Shown: piece after piece, positions 28,105 through 35,444 of the stretch
Layout: every line of letters starts with the position of its first letter
How positions within the stretch are numbered: the stretch's first letter is position 1
DNA from: Caldilinea sp. CFX5
Lineage (GTDB): Bacteria > Chloroflexota > Anaerolineae > Caldilineales > Caldilineaceae
Length of the DNA stretch: 61,068 bases
Direction: 5' to 3'
Assembly (NCBI GenBank): GCA_021405325.1
Contig: QWII01000135.1
Coordinates: 1 to 61,068, forward strand
Position numbers and translations under genes: made by a program
Notes under the pieces: model-generated
Databases searched by the model: none
Told to the model about the DNA's origin: nothing
What the model saw: the letters and a program-made list of their open reading frames with translations, nothing else

Positions 28105-29070
28105 ATGGATCACTATTCACGTTCTGCACTCAATTTTTTTGCCGCCAATCCCCTGGATCGGTTGGTTGACAAGCGGCGGGATCGGGCCTGGTTGTCAGCG
28201 CAACTGACGGCGCCCACTACCCGTTTTGTGCCGGTCTGGCGGATGCAAAATCTCTTTGCCGATGCCAACGCCGCCGCGCCGCGCCTGTTGACGGCGGCAG
28301 AGTTACCCCAAACCCTGGCGCCGGATACGGTTACATTGCTGGGTGCGCATGAGGGTGCGATCTATTTTGCCCTGGATGTGGAGCAGGAAGACGTAGAGAC
28401 GCCGCCGGCCTGGGTGACCGCCTACGGCGCCTTCCGCGATCTGCGCATGGTGGGGGTGGCCGTTGATCCCTTTTTGGGCGCGCAGTTGGCCTATGCGCGC
28501 GCCATGATCTACTGGGAACGCCGCCATCGATTTTGCGGCGATTGCGGGCATCCCACCCGCAGCACCGAAGGCGGCTTTGTCCGCACCTGCACCAACCCGG
28601 CGTGCAGCAAGCAGATCTTCCCCCGCACCGATCCGGCGATCATTGTATTGGTGCAAGCCGGCGAACATTGTCTGTTGGCGCGCCAGGCCAGTTGGCCCCC
28701 TGGTCGCTATTCGATTATTGCCGGCTTTGTCGAGCCGGGGGAAAGTCTGGAAGATGCAGTCAAACGAGAAGTGCATGAAGAGGCCGGCATTGCAGTGGGC
28801 GAAATTACCTACCAATCCTCCCAGCCGTGGCCCTTCCCCAGTTCGCTGATGCTGGGTTTTATGGCGCAGGCGGCCACCACTCAATTCAACCTCATCGACA
28901 ATGAATTGGAGGACGCCCGCTGGTTCACCCGCGCCCAGATCGCCGCGGAGATACGCGCCGGCAAGTTAAAATTGCCGCCGGGCCTCTCCATCTCGCGCCG
29001 GTTGATCGAAAGCTGGTTTGATGCCGGCGATCAGGGAAAGTTACGCGAAATCGCGCCGGAGGCGTGGTAA
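28105..29070 (+). CDS. nudC: NAD(+) diphosphatase NudC (Nudix hydrolase)
   Basis: A 321-aa enzyme that hydrolyses NAD(H) and removes NAD caps from RNA. An N-terminal NUDIX-like domain (1-130) is followed by a zinc ribbon with four Cys (FCGDCGHPTRSTEGGFVRTC, then TNPACSK). The Nudix box GFVEPGESLEDAVKREVHEE ends AGI and keeps the REVHEE residues. The NudC-specific motif SQPWPFPSSLMLGF follows, which separates NudC from general Nudix proteins. ATG 28105 gives the normal start. It is closed by a family A palindrome 10 bp after the stop. Confidence 0.96.
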   Translation: MDHYSRSALNFFAANPLDRLVDKRRDRAWLSAQLTAPTTRFVPVWRMQNLFADANAAAPRLLTAAELPQTLAPDTVTLLGAHEGAIYFALDVEQEDVETPPAWVTAYGAFRDLRMVGVAVDPFLGAQLAYARAMIYWERRHRFCGDCGHPTRSTEGGFVRTCTNPACSKQIFPRTDPAIIVLVQAGEHCLLARQASWPPGRYSIIAGFVEPGESLEDAVKREVHEEAGIAVGEITYQSSQPWPFPSSLMLGFMAQAATTQFNLIDNELEDARWFTRAQIAAEIRAGKLKLPPGLSISRRLIESWFDAGDQGKLREIAPEAW

Positions 29071-29080
29071 GCGGCAGCCT

Positions 29081-29137
29081 GCTCACAGCCGGTGCGTGAC
29101 CGGCGAATGGGACGCCGGTCACGCACCGGCTGTGAGC
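29081..29137. repeat. Dispersed palindrome, family A (copy 3, GTGCGTGAC variant)
   Basis: Perfect 25-bp arms 29081-29105 and 29113-29137. Relative to the other copies the core has GTGCGTGAC/GTCACGCAC in place of GTCCGTGAC/GTCACGGAC, a compensated change that keeps the palindrome. Confidence 0.85.
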
Positions 29138-29175
29138 GGCTTGAACGCTATGAAAAATCGGCGAATCGAGCAACA

Positions 29176-29679
29176 ATGATTCACCTACGATCGATTCAGC
29201 GTAGTGACGAAGCTTTTCTCTGGCAGATGCTCTTTTATGCGGCCCACATGCACGAAGAAGCGGGCAAAACGGTTGCCGATGCCCAGAGAAATCCCGCCTT
29301 GGCGAAATATGTCACCAACTGGGGGCGTCCCGGCGATCTCGGCTTTGTGGCAATTGCTGACGACACGGGCGAAGCTATCGGCGCAGTCTGGGTCCGGCTC
29401 TATGTCGGCGCAAACAAAGCCTATAGCCCCACCAGTGATGATATACCGGAACTGGCAATGGCGGTTCTCCCCGCATATAGCGGGCAGGGCATTGGGACAC
29501 GCTTGCTGCAACAGATCATTGCGGCGGCGCATCCTCACTACCCAGCGCTGGCGCTCAATGTACGCGCCGATAACCCGGCCTTTCGGTTCTATCAGCGATT
29601 TGGTTTTGTGGTGCTCAATGAGATGGTGAATCGGGTCGGTGGGCTGTCGTATGATATGCGGCTCACGTTACGTGATTAA
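29176..29679 (+). CDS. GNAT family N-acetyltransferase
   Basis: A 167-aa product. ATG 29176 is chosen because the sequence before it translates the palindrome. The GNAT fold is visible: MIHLRSIQRSDEAFLWQMLF at the start, ELAMAVLPAYSGQGIGTRLL with the acetyl-CoA loop Q/R-x-x-G-x-G/A (SGQGIGT), and the late block ALNVRADNPAFRFYQRFGFV. The acceptor substrate cannot be deduced. It is a single-gene unit between nudC and the dehydrogenase. Confidence 0.9.
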   Translation: MIHLRSIQRSDEAFLWQMLFYAAHMHEEAGKTVADAQRNPALAKYVTNWGRPGDLGFVAIADDTGEAIGAVWVRLYVGANKAYSPTSDDIPELAMAVLPAYSGQGIGTRLLQQIIAAAHPHYPALALNVRADNPAFRFYQRFGFVVLNEMVNRVGGLSYDMRLTLRD

Positions 29680-29721
29680 TTGAAGCTTCAGTGTTAATGT
29701 CAACCCACAGGAGAGAAGCGT

Positions 29722-30819
29722 ATGACTACTCAATTCAACGAACCCCTCCCCAAAACCATGCCTGCGGTCGTCTGTCATGGCCCGCAGGACTACCGGCTGG
29801 AAGAGTGGCGTGTACCGGAAGCCGGCCCCGGCGAGGTGATTGTGAAAGTCGATTCGGTCGGGATCTGCGCCAGCGATTTGAAATGTTATCTGGGCGCGGC
29901 GCTCTTTTGGGGTGATGCCCACCGTGTCGGCTATGCGCAGCCGCCGGTGATTCCCGGCCACGAATTTGTCGGCACTGTCGTCGCTTTGGGCGAAGGGGCC
30001 GGCGAGAAATATGACCTGGCGCTGGGCGACACCGCCGTCTCCGAACAGATCACCCCCTGTTGGCACTGTCGCTATTGCCAACGCGGACAATATTGGATGT
30101 GCCAGGTGCATGACATCTACGGCTTTCGGCAAAAAGCCTTTGGCGCCATGGCGCCCTACATGCGCTTTCCGGCCAACGCCATCAACTACAAAGTGCCGGC
30201 GAGCATTCCCAAAGAACATGCCGTCTTTATTGAGCCGCTGGCCTGTTCGATCCATGCCGTCCAGCGGGGCAACATTGAGTTAGATCATGTGGTGGTGATT
30301 GCCGGCGCCGGCCCATTGGGGTTAGGGATGATCGCCGCCGCCCGGCTCAAAAACCCGCGGCTGCTGATTTCTGTCGATCTCAGCGATGAGCGCCTGGCGC
30401 TGGCCCAAGCGTGCGGCGCCGATCTGGGCTTGAACCCGCGCAAGGTCGATGTGGTCGATGAGATTCGGAAGTTGACTGACGGCTATGGCTGTGATGTCTA
30501 CATCGAAGCGACCGGCCACCCCAGCGCCGTCGAGCAGGGGCTGCACGCCATCTGCAAGCTTGGCACCTTTGTCGAGTTCAGCGTCATGCGCGACCCGGTG
30601 ACGGTCGATTGGACCATTATCGGCGACACCAAAGAACTCAACGTCCATGGCGCCCACCTCAGCCCCTACACCTATCCGATTGCCATCAACATGCTGGCGA
30701 AAGGCTTGCTGCCGATGGATCGCATCATCACCCATCGCTTGCCGTTGACCGATTTTCAGAAGGGGATTGCTCTGGTAGCGGCGGGGACGCAATCGATCAA
30801 AGTGACGTTGCAGCCTTAG
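29722..30819 (+). CDS. Zinc-dependent alcohol dehydrogenase, erythritol/L-threitol dehydrogenase type
   Basis: A 365-aa MDR-superfamily enzyme. Catalytic Zn ligands lie in GICASDLKCYLG and PGHEFVG, the structural Zn site is CWHCRYCQRGQYWMC, and the nucleotide fold has AGAGPLGLGMIAAARLKNPR. Blocks such as MPAVVCHGPQDYRLEEW, ALFWGDAHRVG and TDGYGCDVYIEATGHPSAVE resemble, as I remember it, the erythritol/L-threitol dehydrogenase EltD of mycobacteria. A polyol substrate is therefore likely but not proven. CAGGAGAGAAGCGT precedes ATG 29722. No kinase or transporter for polyols is adjacent. Confidence 0.85.
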   Translation: MTTQFNEPLPKTMPAVVCHGPQDYRLEEWRVPEAGPGEVIVKVDSVGICASDLKCYLGAALFWGDAHRVGYAQPPVIPGHEFVGTVVALGEGAGEKYDLALGDTAVSEQITPCWHCRYCQRGQYWMCQVHDIYGFRQKAFGAMAPYMRFPANAINYKVPASIPKEHAVFIEPLACSIHAVQRGNIELDHVVVIAGAGPLGLGMIAAARLKNPRLLISVDLSDERLALAQACGADLGLNPRKVDVVDEIRKLTDGYGCDVYIEATGHPSAVEQGLHAICKLGTFVEFSVMRDPVTVDWTIIGDTKELNVHGAHLSPYTYPIAINMLAKGLLPMDRIITHRLPLTDFQKGIALVAAGTQSIKVTLQP

Positions 30820-30821
30820 AA

Positions 30822-30892
30822 GCTGTTTGAAAAGGCTGATCGACCTACGGTGGCGTGCGACCGCCGGTCTGGCATCACCTTTTCAAACAGTT
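30822..30892 (+). repeat. Stem-loop GCTGTTTGAAAAGG...CCTTTTCAAACAG
   Basis: Arms 30822-30840 and 30874-30892 with about two mismatches, 3' of the dehydrogenase gene. It may be a terminator-like or mobile hairpin. Confidence 0.6.
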
Positions 30893-30941
30893 TCTTCGGC
30901 ATGGTAGCAGGTGACCGATAGCAAGTAGCGAGAACCTGCCG

Positions 30942-31364
30942 CTAAACCGGCTGATGATGTTCCGTTGGCGGCCCTTGCAACAAGTCATGCTGGTGATCGC
31001 TAAAATAAGCCTCGGCCCCACTCTGGAGCAGAACAATCAGCGTATAGGCGCCAATGACCGTGCCAATGGGGAAGTTGACCAGGTTGAAGATCCCCACCAC
31101 AATGGCGAGGTAGCGCCCCCAGGTGCGCCGGCGCCACAGCCCATAGCCGGCCACCATGCCGGGCAGGGCCAACAAGGCCAGCAGCAGCCCCACCGTTGTC
31201 CCCACCACCGAGAGGATCGCCAACGCCTGCGGATCACCGGAGACGGCGCCAATGCTGGTGAGCAAGGTAAACAAAAACCCGCCAATGATCAGAAAAATCG
31301 CATGGCCGACAATATGTAGCCACGCCAGAATGTTAATATGCTGTCCCAATTCCTGCTGCTTCAT
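30942..31364 (-). CDS. Four-helix membrane protein of unknown function
   Basis: A 140-aa product. ATG 31364 has AAAGGATTGG just upstream. Four hydrophobic helices are visible: about 14-38 (IVGHAIFLIIGGFLFTLLTS), 50-75, 85-103 and 108-125. The last 20 residues are polar and His-rich (HQHDLLQGPPTEHHQPV). The pattern resembles small DUF4064-like integral proteins, but I cannot assign a family. It is probably in one transcription unit with the UspA gene upstream (76 bp gap). Confidence 0.7.
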   Translation of the reverse strand: MKQQELGQHINILAWLHIVGHAIFLIIGGFLFTLLTSIGAVSGDPQALAILSVVGTTVGLLLALLALPGMVAGYGLWRRRTWGRYLAIVVGIFNLVNFPIGTVIGAYTLIVLLQSGAEAYFSDHQHDLLQGPPTEHHQPV

Positions 31365-31440
31365 AACCAATCCTTTCCCCAAACTGGCTGCTCTTCCAGC
31401 CCCTGGTCTTCGTCGCTTCTTGTCGACCGGTTTCCTGTCA

Positions 31441-31860
31441 TCACTTCATCAACATTACTGGACAGGTCGCCATGATCGCAATCTTATGGCTGATCGTCCC
31501 CCACCCTTCCAACGGCGCCGCCGGATCGACCTGATGGGAACGCATGACGATGAGATCGACGCCGCTGCTTTCGGCTACGCGCAAAATTTCACGCGTGCGA
31601 TTGCCAAAGACGATCTGATGATCAATCGTAACCGTCGTCTCTCGGTGGGGGAGCATGAGGTTGTGCAGCTTGCTCTCGGCTTGTTGTTGCAGCGCCGTAT
31701 AAAAGTCGGCAAACTCGGCAAAGGTTGTATCGTTGATCAATTCGATCACATGCAACAACGTAATCTTGGCCTGACTGAGAATCGCCAGGTTAACGGCAAA
31801 ATCGAGGGCGCGTTGGTTAGTTTCCGCCAGATCAACCGGCACCAGAATGTGACGAAACAT
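31441..31860 (-). CDS. Universal stress protein (UspA family)
   Basis: A 139-aa single-domain Usp. The start MFRHILVPVDLAETNQRALD is typical. The ATP-binding type motif G-2x-G-9x-G(S/T) is degenerate: the late block reads DLIVMRSHQVDPAAPLEGWG and SHKIAIMATCPVMLMK, without the usual GxHGxxG loop. It may therefore be a non-ATP-binding member. A second Usp is encoded at 41341-41784. Start ATG 31860 is the family start. Confidence 0.88.
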   Translation of the reverse strand: MFRHILVPVDLAETNQRALDFAVNLAILSQAKITLLHVIELINDTTFAEFADFYTALQQQAESKLHNLMLPHRETTVTIDHQIVFGNRTREILRVAESSGVDLIVMRSHQVDPAAPLEGWGTISHKIAIMATCPVMLMK

Positions 31861-32089
31861 AGCTTTGCCTTTCTGTTCTGTAAATAACAGGGATTTCACC
31901 GATTACGCAGATGAAAGAACAAGAAAAATCTGTGAAATCGGCGCAATCTGTGATCAAAAGCTGATTTTCATGCTGATGAGTGTAACCCCTTCATATGGCC
32001 TGCTGGGAAGACACAGACACGGCTTTAGGAACGCCGATCGCTTTGCGTTAGGAGGACGATCCGCGCCCCTCTCCTTGTTGGGCGCCCAC

Positions 32090-32893
32090 TCACGAAACGC
32101 AGTGGGCGGACAGACGCGCGATCACCTCTTCGCTGGTTGTTTCGATGGGCTTATCGGTGACGTCGATCACGGCAAAGTGATGTTGGGCAAAGAGATGATG
32201 CGCCGCCCGCAATTCTTCCACAATGGTCGCTTGTTCAAAGTAAGCGCCGCTACTTACTCCCAAGCTCCGTTGGCGCGCCCGCCGGTGACCGGCCAACTGC
32301 ACCGGGCTAATGGTCAAGCCCAAGACGCGTCCGCTGTCGATTGTCAGCACAGCAGCCGGCAGGGTGAAGGGCGGCACCAGCGGCACATTGGCAATCTTCC
32401 AGCCTGACATGCCTAAATACATACTCAACGGCGTTTTACCCACGCGGGAAACGCCCAGTAACACGCCATCGGCCAGGTGTAAATCATCCAACCGCTTGCC
32501 GTCGTCATGCGCCACGGCAAACTCAATCGCTTCGATCCGCCGGAAATAGTCCTCATTCAAGCGCCGATAGCGCCCCGGTTGTCCCAACGGCGCTTCCTGT
32601 AACAGGCGCGTGAGATAATCCAAGAGCGGCCCGACCAGATCAAAGGTCGGCACGCCATAATGGCGCCCCAATTCGATGACTTTCTGCCGGGCCTCGCCAT
32701 CCATCATTGAATGGAGAACCAGATCACCGGTTGTGGCTGCCGCCGCGGCCATGATGGCGGCAATGGCCGCGCGATCGGTCACATTGGCCTTGATCACAAT
32801 CGGCAGGTGATGATTGGGAAATTGGGCCGCTACGGTACGGGCAAGCAGTTCACCCGTAGCGCCGGAGCCGCCGGAAATAACATAGATAGTCAT
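32090..32893 (-). CDS. Pyruvate,phosphate dikinase / PEP synthase regulatory protein (PPSR family, DUF299)
   Basis: A 267-aa bifunctional kinase/pyrophosphorylase that switches PPDK or PEP synthase off and on by threonine phosphorylation. Family hallmarks are MTIYVISGGSGATGELLART at the N-terminus, VLHSMMDGEARQ, the block FAVAHDDGKRLDDLHLADGV and the P-loop-like GVSRVGKTPLSMYLG. The target enzyme is not in the window. ATG 32893 lies 14 bp after the stop of the CBM48 gene on the same strand, so both are likely in one operon. Confidence 0.92.
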   Translation of the reverse strand: MTIYVISGGSGATGELLARTVAAQFPNHHLPIVIKANVTDRAAIAAIMAAAAATTGDLVLHSMMDGEARQKVIELGRHYGVPTFDLVGPLLDYLTRLLQEAPLGQPGRYRRLNEDYFRRIEAIEFAVAHDDGKRLDDLHLADGVLLGVSRVGKTPLSMYLGMSGWKIANVPLVPPFTLPAAVLTIDSGRVLGLTISPVQLAGHRRARQRSLGVSSGAYFEQATIVEELRAAHHLFAQHHFAVIDVTDKPIETTSEEVIARLSAHCVS

Positions 32894-32907
32894 AGCCTCT
32901 ACCCCTG

Positions 32908-33294
32908 TCAATCCATTCCCGTTGCCTGCAGGCGCTTTTGCCCAAAGACGGGGACAACGCGCTCGCGCACCGGTTCGACCATCAGCGCCTTGACGGGTAT
33001 CGTGGTATCGACAATGCTATTTTGTGTACCAAAGGGGTTAGTGGTCACGCCGTCCGAGTGCCAGTCGGTGAGCCAATGGTTGTCAACCATATAGCGAAAT
33101 TCAAAGCGTTTGCCCACCGGCAGCTCCACTTCCACCCGCCAAACACCACTCCGATCCTGGTGCATCGGCGTCTGTTGGCCGTCCCAACGATTAAAATCAC
33201 CGACAAGGAAAACGCGATCGGCCCAGAGGTAGGCCGGCAATTCAAAAGCGACGCGGATAAAACCGGGGCGAGAGGATCTGCGCTTGGTAATCAT
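32908..33294 (-). CDS. Stand-alone CBM48 / AMPK-type glycogen-binding domain protein
   Basis: A 128-aa product, essentially one early-set domain. Motifs are VFLVGDFNRWDGQQTPM (the NxW glycogen-contact strand), GVWRVEVELPVGKRFEFRYM and WLTDWHSDGVTTNPFGTQNS. Such domains bind alpha-glucans in AMPK beta subunits and branching enzymes. Here it has no catalytic partner in the chain. It is the first gene of a two-gene unit with the PPSR regulator, hinting at a link between glycogen status and PEP/pyruvate flux. ATG 33294 follows GGTGCAAAGGAAGG. Confidence 0.85.
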   Translation of the reverse strand: MITKRRSSRPGFIRVAFELPAYLWADRVFLVGDFNRWDGQQTPMHQDRSGVWRVEVELPVGKRFEFRYMVDNHWLTDWHSDGVTTNPFGTQNSIVDTTIPVKALMVEPVRERVVPVFGQKRLQATGMD

Positions 33295-33430
33295 CGTCCT
33301 TCCTTTGCACCATAGAAGCAACCGATAAGTAACCGATAAGCAATCGCTATTGCCACCCTAATATACTATGGCTAGGAATTTTTCAGACCAGTCATTTGGA
33401 TGGTTTTGAACTAGCCCCACGGCTAGTTGC

Positions 33431-33497
33431 AATGTAACGACGACCCCCGCGCCAAGTCGGTCCGTGACCGGCTTGGCGCGGGGGCAGTCGTTACATT
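33431..33497. repeat. Hybrid palindrome containing the family A core
   Basis: Outer arms AATGTAACGACGACCCCCGC (plus GCCAAG) and the mirror ending at 33497 enclose CGGTCCGTGACCGG, the inner core of family A. A new outer stem thus surrounds an old inner core. Confidence 0.75.
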
Positions 33498-33506
33498 ACC
33501 GCAAAG

Positions 33507-33550
33507 AAAACGGCGGTATCGTGTTCCCATGAAACACGATGCCGCCGTTT
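33507..33550. terminator. Hairpin AAAACGGCGGTATCGTGTT
   Basis: Arms 33507-33525 and 33533-33550 with one mismatch, in the gap between the GT87 gene and the CBM48 gene. The 3' TTT is short, so terminator strength is uncertain. A further small stem (GTAGCGGCCTGA/TCAGGCCGCTAC, 33664-33691) overlaps the GT87 stop. Confidence 0.5.
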
Positions 33551-33686
33551 ATGCACGGAAAAGCGTGCCAGTTGTTATAGGATACCGGCTCAAAAGATGC
33601 TACGCAGCATCAACAAAAAGCCAAAGAGGATGAGCGGGATGCCTTTCACGGCCAAACGTATTGTAGCGGCCTGAGATGTCAGGCCG

Positions 33687-35012
33687 CTACAGTGGGTGGC
33701 GGGGATGCGTTATGCGCTGGTAGCACCAATACCACTGATAAATGACCAGTACGAGCAACACCAGGGTAAACAGTTGCAAATTGATCATGCGCGCAAGCGG
33801 CTGCGAGATCCAGGGGATCAGATAGAGCCAGAGCAGCAGCGTCGGTAACGGCGGCGGCAGCGTTGCTGGTTCGGTTGCACTAGCGCGGTAAGAAGCATGA
33901 CAGAAGATCATGACGCCAATGACCACCAGCGTAGCTTCGTAGAAGCCGTTGTAGAGGCTGATGACCACCGTCGCGGTAAGCGTCAGACCCCACAGGGCGG
34001 TTTGCGCTTCGCGCGCCTGCGGCTGGGTGCGCCACCAGAGCCAGAGGAGAGCGGCAAGCGCCATGAGCAAGGTGAGGCCGGTCAGCGCCATATGCACCGA
34101 CGGGTAGTTACTAAACAACATACGCCAGAAAGCATTGATGTCCACATATTTCCAGATGCGCAGCCCGGATTGCACGTCGGTAACCGTCCGTTGGAAAAAC
34201 TGTAGCATGGCGAGATAGTTCTGTAGCCCGACCGTGCCGAAGGTCAGCCAAGAGAGCAGCGCCAGGAACAGGCCATTGGCGGCAAAACCGACCAGCGTCT
34301 GCCGGCGGCGTGTGACCAGCAACATGGGGCCGATCAAAAAGAGCAGGCTTGGCTTAAAGGTGCAAAAGGCCAGAACAACGCCACTTAACACCGGCTGGTC
34401 CCGCCGCTCCAGGTAGATCGCCAGCGCCAGCAAGCAAAAGCCGAGGGTTGAGGTTTGCCCGCCAATCCATGCTTCGGTCAGAAAGGGGGCAAAAGAGAGC
34501 GCCAACAGCAAGGCCAGCCCGCCCTGTTGCCGGGGCAGGCCATCCAGTGTTTGCCACAACAGGTAGAAGCCGGTGAGGTAAAAGCCCAGCGATAGCGCCA
34601 GCCAGAGCGCATAGGCCGCCGGATAGGGGAGGGCAGCCAGCAACGCAAAAAAGAGGGTCAGAAAGGGCGCATGGGCATAGGGCAGGTGCGTACCGGGCGT
34701 CGCCGCCGGAAAGTTCTGGCGATAATAGCGATCTTGGACAGTGCTGACATACACTTGGGCCGGCGTCTCGGTGCGGTAGATGGAGCCGGCATTGTAGAAA
34801 GCGGTAAAGTCGGCGCCCAGCAATGGCCCAAAGAGCGTCTTGTTGTTTTGTTGGGTGGCAAAGCTGAAGAGCAAGAGCGCGACATGCACAAGTATGATCA
34901 ACGAAGCGATCAAGCGAAAATAACGCGGCTGTAAGCGGCGCTGGAGAAACTCACGCAGGGTGGAGCGTGACCAGGCCAGTTCGATGGTATGGAGTTGTTG
35001 GCGGACAGCCAT
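33687..35012 (-). CDS. Glycosyltransferase family 87 (DUF2029) membrane protein
   Basis: A 441-aa polytopic protein with about ten transmembrane helices. GT87 enzymes are GT-C-fold mannosyltransferases using polyprenyl-phosphate sugars to build cell-envelope glycans. Supporting blocks are LGADFTAFYNAGSIYRTETP with the acidic first-loop residue, YAHAPFLTLFFALLAALPYP, and VLAFCTFKPSLLFLIGPMLL with the family's KP motif. I start at ATG 35012, because the extension upstream translates the AGTCCACAGTCCGAAG repeat. No glycosylation partner genes are adjacent. Confidence 0.85.
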   Translation of the reverse strand: MAVRQQLHTIELAWSRSTLREFLQRRLQPRYFRLIASLIILVHVALLLFSFATQQNNKTLFGPLLGADFTAFYNAGSIYRTETPAQVYVSTVQDRYYRQNFPAATPGTHLPYAHAPFLTLFFALLAALPYPAAYALWLALSLGFYLTGFYLLWQTLDGLPRQQGGLALLLALSFAPFLTEAWIGGQTSTLGFCLLALAIYLERRDQPVLSGVVLAFCTFKPSLLFLIGPMLLVTRRRQTLVGFAANGLFLALLSWLTFGTVGLQNYLAMLQFFQRTVTDVQSGLRIWKYVDINAFWRMLFSNYPSVHMALTGLTLLMALAALLWLWWRTQPQAREAQTALWGLTLTATVVISLYNGFYEATLVVIGVMIFCHASYRASATEPATLPPPLPTLLLWLYLIPWISQPLARMINLQLFTLVLLVLVIYQWYWCYQRITHPRHPL

Positions 35013-35388
35013 AAGGCGGCGAACCCTTTCCGGTATCAGTAGTCCACAGTCCGAAGTCCACAGTCCGAAGTCCACAGTCCGAAATCATTGCTGAGGCCAT
35101 TGCGGTCTACTGAGTATAGGGGCGGCTACCCTTCTATAGATGTTCCGTGAATGTTTCGGCTGTAGGGGCAACCGCAAGGGATTGCCCCTACAGCCACGGA
35201 TCTTTTTCTGAACGTCTATAGAAGAGGCGGAAAACGTTCTGTTTAATGCAACGTTAGTTGCCTCTTCCAAGAAGGGGGCGGCCCTGGCTTACTATCAGAT
35301 CTACAGGATAGCGTGCGGCGCCTTAGGCGTCAATGGGCGGAATGGTGTATTCGGTGAGGAAGCTTGTCAGCGTTGAAAGGTGACAACA
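35013..35388. other. Repeat-bearing intergenic region
   Basis: No gene seen. It contains AGTCCACAGTCCGAAG tandem units (35039-35086) related to the block at 7629-7738, and a palindrome CTGTAGGGGCAA...TTGCCCCTACAG (35160-35193). Confidence 0.6.
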
Positions 35389-35393
35389 TAAGA

Positions 35394-35426
35394 AGAACCC
35401 CGGCTTCTGGCAGAAGCCGGGGTTCT
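35394..35426 (-). terminator. Intrinsic terminator after the 1118-aa protein gene
   Basis: AGAACCCCGGCTTCTG pairs perfectly with CAGAAGCCGGGGTTCT around a single-base loop centre, followed by TCTTAT on the minus strand. It lies 19 bp 3' of the stop. Confidence 0.75.
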
Positions 35427-35444
35427 CAACGCAACGCTATCCGT

